NCBI RefSeq assembly: GCF_003258595.1 | Contig: NZ_QHHQ01000001.1 | Coordinates: 1,736,001 to 1,800,000 of the forward strand | Length of the DNA: 64,000 bases | From: Acuticoccus sediminis | GTDB lineage: Bacteria > Pseudomonadota > Alphaproteobacteria > Rhizobiales > Amorphaceae | Reading direction: 5' to 3' | Shown here: piece by piece, positions 1-9,203 of the stretch | How positions within the stretch are numbered: position 1 is the stretch's first letter | How the letters are laid out: every line of letters begins with the position of its first letter | The notes under the pieces: generated by a model | What the model was told of the DNA's origin: nothing | Seen by the model: only the letters and a program-made list of their open reading frames with translations | Databases searched by the model: none | Program-made: the position numbers and the translations under genes

Positions 1-515
1 CCATGCCGGGAACATACCGGGAGCTCAGAAGCCTCCGGCGGGCTCGGGTCCCACCAACGATCAGCCCCCCGCCTGACCGTCGAAGCCGCCATCGCGCTTT
101 CCCCCTGGCAGCGGCCGGGGTCCGGCGCAAGGGCAAGCGGCTTCGCCGGCCTACGGCCCCTTGCCCCGGACCCCGCCCGCCGCCCTCAGGGGGGCGCGAC
201 GGCGGCTCCGACGATCAGGCTCCCGCCCGGGATTGTGTGGGCGCCGGGCGAGGGGGGCACCGTCCGCTGCATCTATCGGCCGTGATCGACCGACGAGCGA
301 CGAGCGCAGGACGTACCGACCGGGACGATACGATCCTGCGGCATTCTGGCTGGGGTTCCGTCTCCGGTCGACAGGGCTGTGGCGGAGCACCGGCGGGGCG
401 GCTCGCCGGATACGGCAGACGCGCGACCGCCGATGCCCGCCTTCAGGCGCTGTGCCGTCCCGCAGCGCGGCCGGCGTCCTGCGCCTGCGGCCGTCGGGCG
501 GGCCGGTTCGCCCGC
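1..515. other. Left edge, no gene recognised
   Basis: All frames are largely open because of the high GC content, but none of the translations looks like a protein: they are runs of R, P, G and A with no recognisable fold. I see no RNA gene. The stretch lies downstream of the VOC gene and may hold only its 3' flank. Confidence 0.5.
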
Positions 516-887
516 TCAGTCGAGCTGCGTGCTGAACCACCACGTGATGCCGTTCGGGTCGTTCACACCGCCGCGCCGGTCGCCGTCCCCCTTTTCGGCC
601 GGCGCCTGGACGGCGGTGCCGCCCGCGGCGAGGGCGCGGGCGAATGTTGCGTCGACGTCAGGCACGTAGACGTGGACGTTCGCGGGCTGGCCCTCCGGCA
701 TCTCGCCCATCATCACGACCGTGTCGTCGATGCGCGCCTCGGCGTGCATCACGCCGCCGCCGTCGCGGGGGATGATCCTGAGCCGCTCCGCCCCGAGCGT
801 CGCCTCCAGGAAGGAGAGGGTTGCCTCGGCGCTCCGCACGATGAGGTACGGCGCGACGCTCGTGTATCCGTCCGGCTTGTAGGTCAC
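516..887 (-). CDS. VOC-superfamily (glyoxalase/bleomycin-resistance, PhnB-like) protein
   Basis: This is a 123-residue single-domain VOC protein. The N-terminal YTSVAPYLIV strand and the end PNGITWWFST are typical of PhnB/YdcE-type VOC proteins, in which beta-alpha-beta-beta-beta modules form a metal or substrate cup. The reaction cannot be told from sequence. I chose a GTG start because GGAGG sits 5 bases upstream of it and because the residues before it have no family similarity. A much longer open frame upstream is noise inside the next gene. It stands alone, about 150 bases downstream of the MoxR-type operon on the same strand. Confidence 0.8.
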   Translation of the reverse strand: MTYKPDGYTSVAPYLIVRSAEATLSFLEATLGAERLRIIPRDGGGVMHAEARIDDTVVMMGEMPEGQPANVHVYVPDVDATFARALAAGGTAVQAPAEKGDGDRRGGVNDPNGITWWFSTQLD

Positions 888-1007
888 CTGGGCCTCCGTC
901 GACTGCCTGTCCCGCCCAACTAGGGCGGGGCGGGAGCGATGGGAGGGCAGGGGCTCCGCGGGGGGAGGCTGCCCGAGAGGGTGGATCGCGACCCGGATCG
1001 TCGGGAC

Positions 1008-1027
1008 GCCGGCCGGGAACGGCCGGC
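1008..1027 (-). terminator. GC-rich hairpin beyond the first MoxR operon
   Basis: A 7-bp perfect inverted repeat (GCCGGCC / GGCCGGC, 6-base loop) lies just past the stop of the last gene of the minus-strand operon. There is no T-run, so it is only a possible weak or factor-dependent terminator. Confidence 0.35.
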
Positions 1028-1039
1028 GCCGGTGCGCGG

Positions 1040-3094
1040 TCAGCGGCCCTCGCGCCACCAGGTGGAGGAGAGGCCGGCGAGGAGGAGCGCGAGGCCGAGG
1101 AGGCCGGCGAACAGCGGCACGCGCTCCACGCCGGTCAGCTCGCTCGCTTCGGAGCGCTTCAGGCCGATCCAGTCCGAGCCGGAGGTCGAGCGGCCGTCGG
1201 GGCGCATCAGGATGCGTGGCGCGTCGCCTCCGTCCGCGACGCGGCGCACGGAGCCGCGCGTCGCCTCGGCGACCGGTTCCAGCACGTCGGTGGTGGAGGT
1301 GAGGTCGCGCGCCTCGACCGGGTTCGCCGGACCGACGTGGCCGAGCGCCGTCAGGCGGCCGTCGGTGGCGCGGTAGAGACCCATGTCCGGCGCCTCCACC
1401 GTGGCGCGCCAGAGGCCGGGCTCGGCCTCCTCCAGCGTCAGTTCCTGCGTCTCGCCCGAGGGCGTCGTCAGGGTGACCGGGGCGGCCGTGTCGGCGAGGG
1501 TCTGGCGCTCGACGACGAGGGTGCCGCTGCCGGTGACGACGCGCAGCGCCTCCTCCTCGAGCTCGGGCTCCTTCATCAGCCAGTGCGACAGGCGCCGCAG
1601 CAGGGGCACGTGCGGCCCGCCGCCGTCGAACCCGCGCGCCCACAGCCAGATGTGATCCGACAGCATGGTCGCGACGCGCCCTTCGCCCTCGCGCGACAGG
1701 ACCAGCAGCGGGTTTCCGTCGGCGCCGGTCATCACCGTCTCGCCGGCGGTGGGGACAGCCTCGACCTGGCGGAACCACTCGCTCCAGGCGGGCGGATCCT
1801 CGTTGCCGCCGGGAAGCTCGCGCGTCACCGGGTGGCGATGGCCGAGGTCGGAGACGGTCGGGCGGAACGGCTTCTCCAGGATGCTGCCGGACGGGGCGAC
1901 CGGGAGGGTCGCGGCCAGCGGCGTGTGGTAGATCGAGCGCGGTCCCGCATAGTCCGGGCCGGCAGCGACCAGCACCGCCCCGCCGTTGAGGACGTACTGG
2001 GCGATGTTGTCGAAGTAGAGAGCCGGCAGCACGTTGCGGCGGTGGTAGCGGTCGAAGACGATGAGGTCGAACTCGTCGATCTTCTGGCTGAACAGCTCGC
2101 GCGTCGGGAAGGCGATCAGCGACAGCTCGTTGATCGGCGTGCCGTCCTGCTTCTCCGGCGGGCGCAGGATGGTGAAGTGCACGAGGTCGACCGAGGCGTC
2201 GGACTTCAGGAGGTTGCGCCACGTCCGCTCGCCCGCGTGCGGCTCGCCCGAGACGAGGAGCACGCGCAGGTTCTCCCGCACGCCCTCGACGATCGCCACC
2301 GCGGCGTTGTTCACGGTGGTCAGCTCGTCCTCGACGTTGGCGACCTCGAACTCGTAGAAGTTGTCGCCGCCGTGGCCGATGTCGACCGTGAGCTCGATCG
2401 GCTCGCCGATCCGGGCGATGCGCGTCTCGGTGAGCTGATCGTCGGCGCGGACGGTGAGCTCGACCGTCTCGCCCTGGGCGACGGGGTCCTCCACCTTGAC
2501 GACGATGGTCTGCTTCGAGCCGACGAGGCCGAAGCGCGGCGCCGCGACGATCTCCACCCGCCGGTCACGCTCGTTCTCGTCGCCGACGATGAGGGCGTGG
2601 ACGGGGGCCTGGAAGGGCGCGGTCTTGGGCACGTCGTGGACCTGCCCGTCGGTCACCAGGATGGCGCCGGCGATGCGGTCCGGCGGCACGTCGCCGAGGA
2701 GGTCGGCGAGCGGCTCGAAGAGGATGGTGCCGTCACGGTCGGCCTGCGGTCGGTCGACGGTGAGGGTGCGCACCTCGAGCTGGGGTGTCGCCTCGAGGCG
2801 GGCGACGAGGTCGGCCGCGACGGCGTCGGTGGTGGCCACGCGGCCGGCGGTGCGCTGGCTCTGCGAGTGGTCGACGACGACGGCGACGACCCCGGACAGC
2901 GGCTCGCGCACCTCCCGCTGAAGCGCGGGGTTGAGGAGGGCGAGCGCGAAGAGGATCGCGGCGGCGATGCGCAGGCCGGACCCGCGCACCCGTCGGGCAA
3001 GGCCGATGCCGGCCAGCGTCAGCGCCAAGACGGCGAAGACGGCGACGACCCAGATCGGGACGTAAGGACTGAACGCGAACTCGAAATCTGTCAT
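1040..3094 (-). CDS. Membrane protein with glutamine-amidotransferase-like periplasmic domain (MoxR operon)
   Basis: This 684-residue protein has two N-terminal membrane helices (about 12-33 and 41-57), a large extracytoplasmic region and a last helix near 655-678. The early part (VVAVVVDHSQSQ) looks like a von Willebrand A fold whose metal site is not standard. The middle part (FDLIVFDRYHRR, QYVLNGGAVLVAAGPDY) resembles class I glutamine amidotransferase-like domains of the COG5426 type, with no catalytic Cys visible. It is the last gene of MoxR-DUF58-unknown-DUF4159-this gene, 12 bases after the DUF4159 gene. Such proteins travel with MoxR ATPases and are thought to be membrane parts of a chaperone-like complex. 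The molecular role is unknown. Confidence 0.75.
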   Translation of the reverse strand: MTDFEFAFSPYVPIWVVAVFAVLALTLAGIGLARRVRGSGLRIAAAILFALALLNPALQREVREPLSGVVAVVVDHSQSQRTAGRVATTDAVAADLVARLEATPQLEVRTLTVDRPQADRDGTILFEPLADLLGDVPPDRIAGAILVTDGQVHDVPKTAPFQAPVHALIVGDENERDRRVEIVAAPRFGLVGSKQTIVVKVEDPVAQGETVELTVRADDQLTETRIARIGEPIELTVDIGHGGDNFYEFEVANVEDELTTVNNAAVAIVEGVRENLRVLLVSGEPHAGERTWRNLLKSDASVDLVHFTILRPPEKQDGTPINELSLIAFPTRELFSQKIDEFDLIVFDRYHRRNVLPALYFDNIAQYVLNGGAVLVAAGPDYAGPRSIYHTPLAATLPVAPSGSILEKPFRPTVSDLGHRHPVTRELPGGNEDPPAWSEWFRQVEAVPTAGETVMTGADGNPLLVLSREGEGRVATMLSDHIWLWARGFDGGGPHVPLLRRLSHWLMKEPELEEEALRVVTGSGTLVVERQTLADTAAPVTLTTPSGETQELTLEEAEPGLWRATVEAPDMGLYRATDGRLTALGHVGPANPVEARDLTSTTDVLEPVAEATRGSVRRVADGGDAPRILMRPDGRSTSGSDWIGLKRSEASELTGVERVPLFAGLLGLALLLAGLSSTWWREGR

Positions 3095-3106
3095 CAGACT
3101 CGTCGT

Positions 3107-5848
3107 CTACTGACCCAGCCGCTCGAGGAGCGCCGGGATGTGGACTTGATCGGCCTTGTAGTTGCCCGTCATCGTGTAGATCGCGATGTTCACGCCGGCC
3201 CGGTAGGCCATCTCACGCTGATAGGGGTCGGCCGGCGAGGTCGGCAGAAGGAAACCGCCCTGGGCGTTCACCGCCCAGGCTCCGGCCAGGTCGTTGGCCG
3301 TGATGATGATCGGCGACACGCCGTCACCTGCCCGCGCGGGGTGGTCCTGACTCGGGCTGACGGTGCTTGCCTCCACCCACAGGGGCGAGCCGGTCCAGCG
3401 GCCGGGGAAGCCGTCGAGCAGGTAGAAGGTCTTGGTGAGGACGTGGTCCTCCGGGACCGGCTCCAGCGGCGGGATGTCGAGCCCGTCGAGGATGCGGCGC
3501 AGCGCCATGGTGGAGGGCGACGCGCTCTGCCCCGAGAACGAGCCGGACTGGTCGCGCGTGTCGAAGAGGATGGTGCCGCCGTTCTTCATGTAGGCGTCGA
3601 CGCGGGCGATCGCCGCGTCCGACGGGCGCGCGGACCCGGGCGTCACCGGCCAGTAGATCAGCGGGAAGAAGGCGAGCTCGTCGGTCTCGATGTTGACCGC
3701 CATCGGCTCGGCGGGCTCCACCGCGGTGCGCGCGGTGAGGGCCTGGCTGAGGCCGACGAGCCCGGCCTCCGAGATGCGGTCGACGTCCGCGTTGCCGGTC
3801 GAGACGTAGGCGAGCCGGGTCTGCAGCGAGGCGCGCATCGCGAAGTCGACGTTGACCTCGCCCGGCGTCTGCGCGTCCGCTCTCGGCGCTGCCACGAGGG
3901 CGAGCATCGCGACCGCGATCGAGGCGACGATGCGACGCCGGAAGCTTCCCATGAGAAGCAGGATCGCGAGTGCGTCCAGCACGAAGAGAGCGGCGGCCAA
4001 CGTCATGAGCGGACCTTTCAACTCTGTCGGACCCTCGGTGGTATAACGCGAAACGGTCGCACCGGCGAACGCATCCGGGTTAAGTGACGCGAGAGTCTGA
4101 CCTTCTTCCAGAAGGTTCACGGCCCTGAATGCACCATCCGCGCCATATAGGCCCGGCGGCGTGCGCGGCCCCGGCGTCACCTCGCCCGACACCGGCTGCA
4201 CGTTGGGCCCCGGCGCGATGAGGCGTCCCGACCCGTCCAGCACGCGGTAGGGCGGCAATGTCGGCCCATCCTCGCTGGCGGACTCGGGGCCGGCGGTCGA
4301 CAGCTCCACCACGGACCGCAGCATCTCGACGAAGGTGCCCGAGAGCGGCAGCGTGGACCAACTCGTGTCGGCCGTCACGTGAAAGAACACGATCCAGCCT
4401 GCGCCGACATTGCGTCCGGTGACGAAGGGCGTTCCGTCGGCAAGCGTCGCCCAGGTCCGCTCGGTGAGCGCGATGGACGGCTCGGCGAGGAGCTGGCGCG
4501 TCACCGTGACGTCGTTCGGAACGGCAAGGCCGCGGAAGGGCCCGTTGCCGGAGAAGTCGGTCAGCGGCTGCGGGTCGCTCCAGGAGAGCGTGCCGCCGAG
4601 GGTCCGGGCGCCCGAGCGCAGCGGCACCGGGAAGAGGTCGTCCGTCCCGTCCGACGTGCGCGGCCCGGCGAAGCGCAGCAGCACGCCGCCGGCGTTGATC
4701 CAGCCGGCGAGGGCGTCCTGCGTGCCGGGCAGCAGCGTTCCGACGTCGGCGAGGACGATGACGGAGGTGCCGGCGTCGATCAGCTCGCTGATCGCGGTCG
4801 GGAGGTCGCGGGCGGTCGGCTCGCGCAGGTCCGCCGACGGGCCGAGCGCGGCGCGGAGGTAGTGGAGCGGTGAGAGCAGCGGCTGCTCCTGCTCCAGCGA
4901 CGTGCCGGCGATGAGGCCCACGGTGCGGCGGCGGAAGCGCTCGTCGAGGAGGCGGACGGCCGCTGCGTTGCGCTCGCCCGCGACGGTGACGCGCATGGCG
5001 TCGTTGCGCAATTCGGTCGGCAGGGCGAGGTCGGCGACGGCGCTCGTCTGGCCGGGGCTGAACGAGGCCGTCCCTTCCGCCAGCACGAATCCCTTGGAGT
5101 CGACCGCGCGGATGGTGCGGGGCAGGGAGCCCGGGTCGGCGTCGGCGGTCAGCGTGACGCGCATGCCGTCGGCGCTCGGGGCGACGTCGGTGATGCCGAT
5201 GACCTCGCCGGACTGGGGCAGGAAGAGGCGGACGGGACCGTCGGTCGCGCCGTCGAGCGCCGCCCAGAAGTCGCCGTCGTCTGCCGAGCCGAGGCCGTCG
5301 GAGAGCCACGCGGCGCTGCCGGCCTCGACCTCGGTGAGGCGGCGGGCGAAGGCGGCGCGGGCGGCGTGCCAGGGCTGCGGCTCCAGCGAGCGGAGGAGGT
5401 CGCGGGCCTCGCCGGGGCTGCGCCGGTTGAGCGGCGCCGCGGCGTCGGCGGTGCCGGCGAGGATGATGGCGCGGTTGGCCGCCTCCGCCTCGTCGATCAG
5501 GCGCCCGGCGACGTCGGTGCGCTCGGTCCAGTCGGCGGCGGAGCCGAAGGTGTTGTCGACCAGGATGAGGGCCGGGCCGTCGCCGGCCGCGGGTGCGGCT
5601 TCCGGCCGCAGCACCGGCTGGGCGAGGGCGATGATGACGAGGGCCGCGAGCGTCAGGCGCAGGGCCATCAGCCACCACGGCGTGCGGGACGGCGTCTCCT
5701 CGCGCTTGGCGAGGGTCATCAGAAGGCGCGTCGGCGCAAACGTGATGTCGCGCGGTCTGGGCGGCGTCGAGCGCATCAGCCACCACAGGACCGGCAGGAG
5801 GAGGAGCGCCCACAACACCAGCGGCGCGCCGAATCCCAAAGCGGTCAT
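3107..5848 (-). CDS. BatA-N-terminal/DUF4159 membrane protein
   Basis: This is a 913-residue protein. Residues 1-80 form a BatA (aerotolerance regulator) N-terminal domain with two helices (LVLWALLLLPVLWWLMR and LMALRLTLAALVIIALAQPV). A VWA-like part (ALILVDNTFGSA, where the MIDAS motif is degraded) follows. Two more helices lie near 640-680. The C-terminal DUF4159 domain contains VNVDFAMRASLQTRLAY and NGGTILFDTRDQSG. AGGAG upstream of the ATG supports the start. DUF4159 proteins are common in alphaproteobacterial MoxR-DUF58 operons and are predicted to act at the membrane with the ATPase. No substrate is known. Confidence 0.85.
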   Translation of the reverse strand: MTALGFGAPLVLWALLLLPVLWWLMRSTPPRPRDITFAPTRLLMTLAKREETPSRTPWWLMALRLTLAALVIIALAQPVLRPEAAPAAGDGPALILVDNTFGSAADWTERTDVAGRLIDEAEAANRAIILAGTADAAAPLNRRSPGEARDLLRSLEPQPWHAARAAFARRLTEVEAGSAAWLSDGLGSADDGDFWAALDGATDGPVRLFLPQSGEVIGITDVAPSADGMRVTLTADADPGSLPRTIRAVDSKGFVLAEGTASFSPGQTSAVADLALPTELRNDAMRVTVAGERNAAAVRLLDERFRRRTVGLIAGTSLEQEQPLLSPLHYLRAALGPSADLREPTARDLPTAISELIDAGTSVIVLADVGTLLPGTQDALAGWINAGGVLLRFAGPRTSDGTDDLFPVPLRSGARTLGGTLSWSDPQPLTDFSGNGPFRGLAVPNDVTVTRQLLAEPSIALTERTWATLADGTPFVTGRNVGAGWIVFFHVTADTSWSTLPLSGTFVEMLRSVVELSTAGPESASEDGPTLPPYRVLDGSGRLIAPGPNVQPVSGEVTPGPRTPPGLYGADGAFRAVNLLEEGQTLASLNPDAFAGATVSRYTTEGPTELKGPLMTLAAALFVLDALAILLLMGSFRRRIVASIAVAMLALVAAPRADAQTPGEVNVDFAMRASLQTRLAYVSTGNADVDRISEAGLVGLSQALTARTAVEPAEPMAVNIETDELAFFPLIYWPVTPGSARPSDAAIARVDAYMKNGGTILFDTRDQSGSFSGQSASPSTMALRRILDGLDIPPLEPVPEDHVLTKTFYLLDGFPGRWTGSPLWVEASTVSPSQDHPARAGDGVSPIIITANDLAGAWAVNAQGGFLLPTSPADPYQREMAYRAGVNIAIYTMTGNYKADQVHIPALLERLGQ

Positions 5849-5926
5849 CGTTCGTCTCCTGTCATCCGCACCCGCGAGGGGTCGGATGGAAAATACTCAC
5901 GCAAGCCTCGCCGGGCATTGCGGCGG

Positions 5927-6415
5927 TCACCCGCAGCGGCGTTCTCGCCACCGCGACAGTTGTGGCACTCCCTCCCAGCCGAACGCATGGGTTGTGGCCC
6001 CATGTCGCCTTGGATGCTGGAGCCGCGCCCGGCCTTCGCCGAGCGTCGGTCGGTGCCCCGCCGGAATGTGCCACATCGCGAGATGGGCCGCTGCGGGGGT
6101 CTGGAACAACTCGTCTCGCCGCCGGTGCACGCGATGGTGCACCTCATTCCATACGAAATGCTCAAGATGCGCGGCCGGCTCCCGGACCGACATGTCCAGG
6201 AGCGCGCCCGGCGCCTCGGCGAGTGCGAGGCCCGTTGCGTCGTCGACCGCGCCGATGAGGCGCCGCACGCGGCCCTCGGAGCGTTCGGCGATGGCGGCGC
6301 CCCGGTCGAGGGCTCCGACGAAGTCCTCGATACGGGGGTCGTCGAGAGGATGGCGCGAGACCGCGACGTCGAGCTGCGCGAGGTGCGTCGCGCCCCCCGG
6401 CGCGGTCGCCGTCAT
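5927..6415 (-). CDS. Unknown 162-residue protein between DUF58 and DUF4159 genes
   Basis: I do not recognise this protein. The ATG overlaps the stop of the DUF58 gene by 4 bases (ATGA), the same coupling seen throughout such operons, and the first 100 residues have a normal mix of acidic, basic and hydrophobic residues (LDDPRIEDFVGALDRGAA, EGRVRRLIGAVDDATGLAL). The last third is rich in H, R and W and looks less protein-like. No signal peptide or membrane helix is present. The gene fills what would otherwise be a 560-base gap in a tightly packed operon. Translation coupling is the main evidence; it could still be a chance frame in GC-rich DNA. Confidence 0.5.
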   Translation of the reverse strand: MTATAPGGATHLAQLDVAVSRHPLDDPRIEDFVGALDRGAAIAERSEGRVRRLIGAVDDATGLALAEAPGALLDMSVREPAAHLEHFVWNEVHHRVHRRRDELFQTPAAAHLAMWHIPAGHRPTLGEGRARLQHPRRHGATTHAFGWEGVPQLSRWRERRCG

Positions 6416-7332
6416 CCGGCCGCCCTGTCCAGATGCCCGGTCAGGCCGTTGCTGATCGCCAGCAGCGCCGGGGCGGCCGGGCGATCCGTGTGGTGGACGA
6501 TCAGCGAGGTGCCCAGCCGGCGCGCGGCGACGGCGAGTGCCTCCTTCTGCGCGGCCAGCGCGTCGACGTAGCCGGTGCGCCACGCCTCGGCCTTGCCGAC
6601 GAGGAAGGCGACGCCCGACTCCGGGTCGACGAAGCGGTTGCGCCCGCCAAACGGGAAGCGCTCCTCCACCGGGTCTAGGACCTGGACGAGGTGCGTGCGC
6701 GCGGCGCTCGCGGCGAGTGCGCCGAACGTGTCCTCCCACACCTCGAGCGGGTCGAGGAAGTCGCTGATCAGCACCACGTCGCAGTGGCGGCGCAGGTTTG
6801 CGGTGCGCGGCGGGGACGTCGAGCCGTCGCCGAGCTCCGACATCGCCTCGGCGATGCGGTCCGCGGCGTTGCGCCGCGAGGTCGGCGGCGGCCCGTCGAT
6901 GAGGCCGATCCGCTCGCCGCCGCGGGCGAGGAGGTCGGCCAGCGCGAGGAGGAGCACCACGCCGCGCTCCTCCTTCGAGGCGACGGCGAGCCGCGAGCGG
7001 GCGCGCATCGAGGCGGTGCGGTCCACCCACAGGAGGACCGTATGCGCCGCCTCCCACTCGCGCTCGCGCACCAGCAGGATGTCGTCCCGGGCGGAGCGGC
7101 GCCAGTCGATCCGCCGGGCGGGCTCGCCGAAGTCGAACGGGCGGAACTGCCAGAAGGTCTCGCCCGAGCCGGCGCGGCGCCGGCCGTGCCAGCCGGCCGA
7201 CACGGTGCCGGCGATCCGCTTGGCCTCGACGAGGAGGTCCGGCAGATTGGCGGCGGCCACCTTCGCGGCGACCATGGTCTCCGCTTCGTTCGGCCCCTCG
7301 TGGTGTGTGTCGGCGCGGAAGCGCTCGAACAT
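6412..7332 (-). CDS. DUF58 domain protein
   Basis: This 306-residue DUF58 protein has the family core FGEPARRIDWRRSARDD, followed by VLLWVDRTASM, a VWA-like strand in which the metal-site motif is partly kept. DUF58 proteins are the soluble partners of MoxR AAA+ ATPases in operons that mature or insert metal cofactors in periplasmic enzymes. The ATG shares one base with the moxR stop (TGATG), so the two are translationally coupled. A long upstream extension of the frame is noise across moxR. Confidence 0.88.
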   Translation of the reverse strand: MFERFRADTHHEGPNEAETMVAAKVAAANLPDLLVEAKRIAGTVSAGWHGRRRAGSGETFWQFRPFDFGEPARRIDWRRSARDDILLVREREWEAAHTVLLWVDRTASMRARSRLAVASKEERGVVLLLALADLLARGGERIGLIDGPPPTSRRNAADRIAEAMSELGDGSTSPPRTANLRRHCDVVLISDFLDPLEVWEDTFGALAASAARTHLVQVLDPVEERFPFGGRNRFVDPESGVAFLVGKAEAWRTGYVDALAAQKEALAVAARRLGTSLIVHHTDRPAAPALLAISNGLTGHLDRAAG

Positions 7333-8333
7333 CAGATCTTCCCGCTGAGCTCGGCGATCACGCCTTTCACCGTCTTGCCGTCGGCGCGGGCGGTGTAGGT
7401 CAGGGCCATGCGGTGTTGCAGGACGGGCTCGGCGAGGGCGGCCACGTCGTCCTTGGAGGGGGCGAGGCGGCCCTGCAGCAGCGCCCGCGCGCGGCAGGCC
7501 AGCATCAGCGACTGCGAGGCGCGCGGCCCGGGACCCCAGGCGATGACGCCGTCGACGTCCGGGTTCTCGTGCGGGCGGGCCGAGCGGACGAGGTCCAGGA
7601 TCGCGTCGACGACGCTCTCGCCCACCGGCATGCGGCGCACCAGCCTCTGGATGCCCACCAGCTCCTCGCGGCTCAGCACCGGCGAGGGCTGCACGTCCGA
7701 CATGAGCGTGGTCTCGAGCAGGATCCGGCGCTCGGCCTCGCGGTCCGGATAGACGACGTCGACCTGCATGATGAAGCGGTCGAGCTGCGCCTCGGGCAGG
7801 GGGTAGGTACCCTCCTGCTCCAGCGGGTTCTGCGTCGCGAGGACATGGAACGGCGTGGGCAGGTCGTGCGCCTCGCCGGCGACGGTGACGAAGCCCTCCT
7901 GCATCGCCTGCAGCAGCGCCGACTGCGTGCGGGGTGACGCGCGGTTGATCTCGTCTGCCATCAGAAGTTGGGCAAACACCGGACCCTTGATGAAACGGAA
8001 GGCACGCTCGCCGGTCGTCGACTGCTCCAGCACCTCCGCGCCGAGGATGTCGGAGGGCATCAGGTCCGGCGTGAACTGGATGCGGTTCTCGGTGAGGCCG
8101 AGGACCGTGCCGAGGGTCGCGACCAGCCGCGTCTTGGCAAGCCCCGGGACACCCACGAGCAGGGCGTGACCCCCGCAAAGCACTGCGATCAACGACCGTT
8201 CGACCACGTCACCCTGGCCGAAGATGATCCGCTCGATCTCGGTTTTGGCTGCGCCGAGGCGTTGAACGGCCGCCTCGATGGCCTTCACTTCGTCGAAGTC
8301 ATCCTCGCGTTCGAGGACGTTGTCCATGCTCAT
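7332..8333 (-). CDS. MoxR-family AAA+ ATPase
   Basis: This 333-residue AAA+ ATPase has Walker A GVPGLAKT (61-68), Walker B LLMADE (123-128), the MoxR signature FTPDLMPSDI and sensor region ATQNPLEQEGTYPLPEAQ. MoxR ATPases work with DUF58 and VWA proteins as chaperones for cofactor insertion or complex assembly. This is the first gene of the minus-strand operon. It is divergent from the DUF1285 gene across a 175-base region that should hold both promoters. A second MoxR belonging to a different subfamily lies at 41.5 kb. Confidence 0.93.
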   Translation of the reverse strand: MSMDNVLEREDDFDEVKAIEAAVQRLGAAKTEIERIIFGQGDVVERSLIAVLCGGHALLVGVPGLAKTRLVATLGTVLGLTENRIQFTPDLMPSDILGAEVLEQSTTGERAFRFIKGPVFAQLLMADEINRASPRTQSALLQAMQEGFVTVAGEAHDLPTPFHVLATQNPLEQEGTYPLPEAQLDRFIMQVDVVYPDREAERRILLETTLMSDVQPSPVLSREELVGIQRLVRRMPVGESVVDAILDLVRSARPHENPDVDGVIAWGPGPRASQSLMLACRARALLQGRLAPSKDDVAALAEPVLQHRMALTYTARADGKTVKGVIAELSGKI

Positions 8334-8508
8334 AACGCTTCACCCTTCGTGCGCCGTTGGGGTCGGCGACCCGACGCAGCCAGTAAATGCAACTCGTGGG
8401 CCGCAGTCGCCTAACCATTTGTCCATGGTATGGCAGCCAAGGCGGCGTACCTTAGATCGGAGATACGCTCGCCCATCCGAGGCGAGCTTGCAACGGGAGG
8501 TTCGGTTG

Positions 8509-9150
8509 GTGAACAGCACACTCGATCAAGACGTCCCCGCACATCAACACAGTGCACGTCAGGACAGTGCACTAAACGATCGCCCGAACAGCCCGCTCGC
8601 CGCCTTGATCGCCCGCGCTTCGGAGCTGGGAGGCGGCTCGGCCCCTGTGCACAAGTGGAATCCCACTCATTGCGGCACGATTCCCATGCGCATCGCGGCG
8701 GATGGGACCTGGTTTTACAATGGTACGCCAATTCTGCGGGAACGCCTCGTGCGGCTCTTCGCCTCAATCCTGCGCCGCGAGCCGGACGGGGAATTCGTCC
8801 TCGTCACCCCGGTCGAGAAGGTCGGCATCGAGGTCGAGGACGCGCCCTTCCAGGCCGTCGAGCTCGTCGTCGACGGTGAGGGAGAGGCCACCACGATGAC
8901 CGTGCGCACCAACATGGGCGACGTCGTCACCGTCGGGTCCGAGCATCCCCTTTCCGTGCGGCTCGATCCTCAAAACGAGGGCTTCATCCCTTATGTAAGG
9001 GTGCGCGGCGAGCTCGATGCCCGCTTCACCCGCCCGGCCGCGCTCGAGCTCGCCGAGCTCGCCGCCGAGGGCGCGGACGGCCGCCTCGAAGTGTGGAGCG
9101 ACGGCGTCGCCTTCCCGCTCGAGGAGCGATCCGCAGGTGACCGCGCGTGA
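8509..9150 (+). CDS. DUF1285 family protein
   Basis: This is a 213-residue protein of the DUF1285 family (COG3816). Recognisable parts are HCGTIPMRIAADGTWFYNG, the block VTPVEKVGIEVEDAPF and LSVRLDPQNEGFIPYVRVRG near the end. The fold resembles a regulatory beta barrel; no activity is established. I chose GTG at 8509 because GGGAGG lies 8 bases upstream; the TTG one codon earlier is possible. It begins the well-conserved DUF1285-NUDIX-DUF6111-CCA series of Hyphomicrobiales and faces the moxR operon. Confidence 0.88.
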   Translation: MNSTLDQDVPAHQHSARQDSALNDRPNSPLAALIARASELGGGSAPVHKWNPTHCGTIPMRIAADGTWFYNGTPILRERLVRLFASILRREPDGEFVLVTPVEKVGIEVEDAPFQAVELVVDGEGEATTMTVRTNMGDVVTVGSEHPLSVRLDPQNEGFIPYVRVRGELDARFTRPAALELAELAAEGADGRLEVWSDGVAFPLEERSAGDRA

Positions 9151-9203
9151 CAGGATCGGCACTATGATGGCAGGCCGTAAGACGCCGGATGAGCAGAGGT
9201 AGA

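Noticed and set aside
3-923. Long plus-strand frame at the left edge
   Set aside because: The translation is R/P/A/G-rich, runs antisense through the clear VOC gene and has no recognisable domain.
516-2222. 568-codon minus-strand frame as one protein
   Set aside because: Only the last 123 codons are VOC-like; the front part overlaps the neighbouring gene in another frame and is random in composition.
1337-4087. 916-codon plus-strand frame opposite the MoxR-operon membrane genes
   Set aside because: It is antisense to two well-supported membrane proteins; composition (R, V, D, E, H runs) is that of a reversed GC-rich gene.
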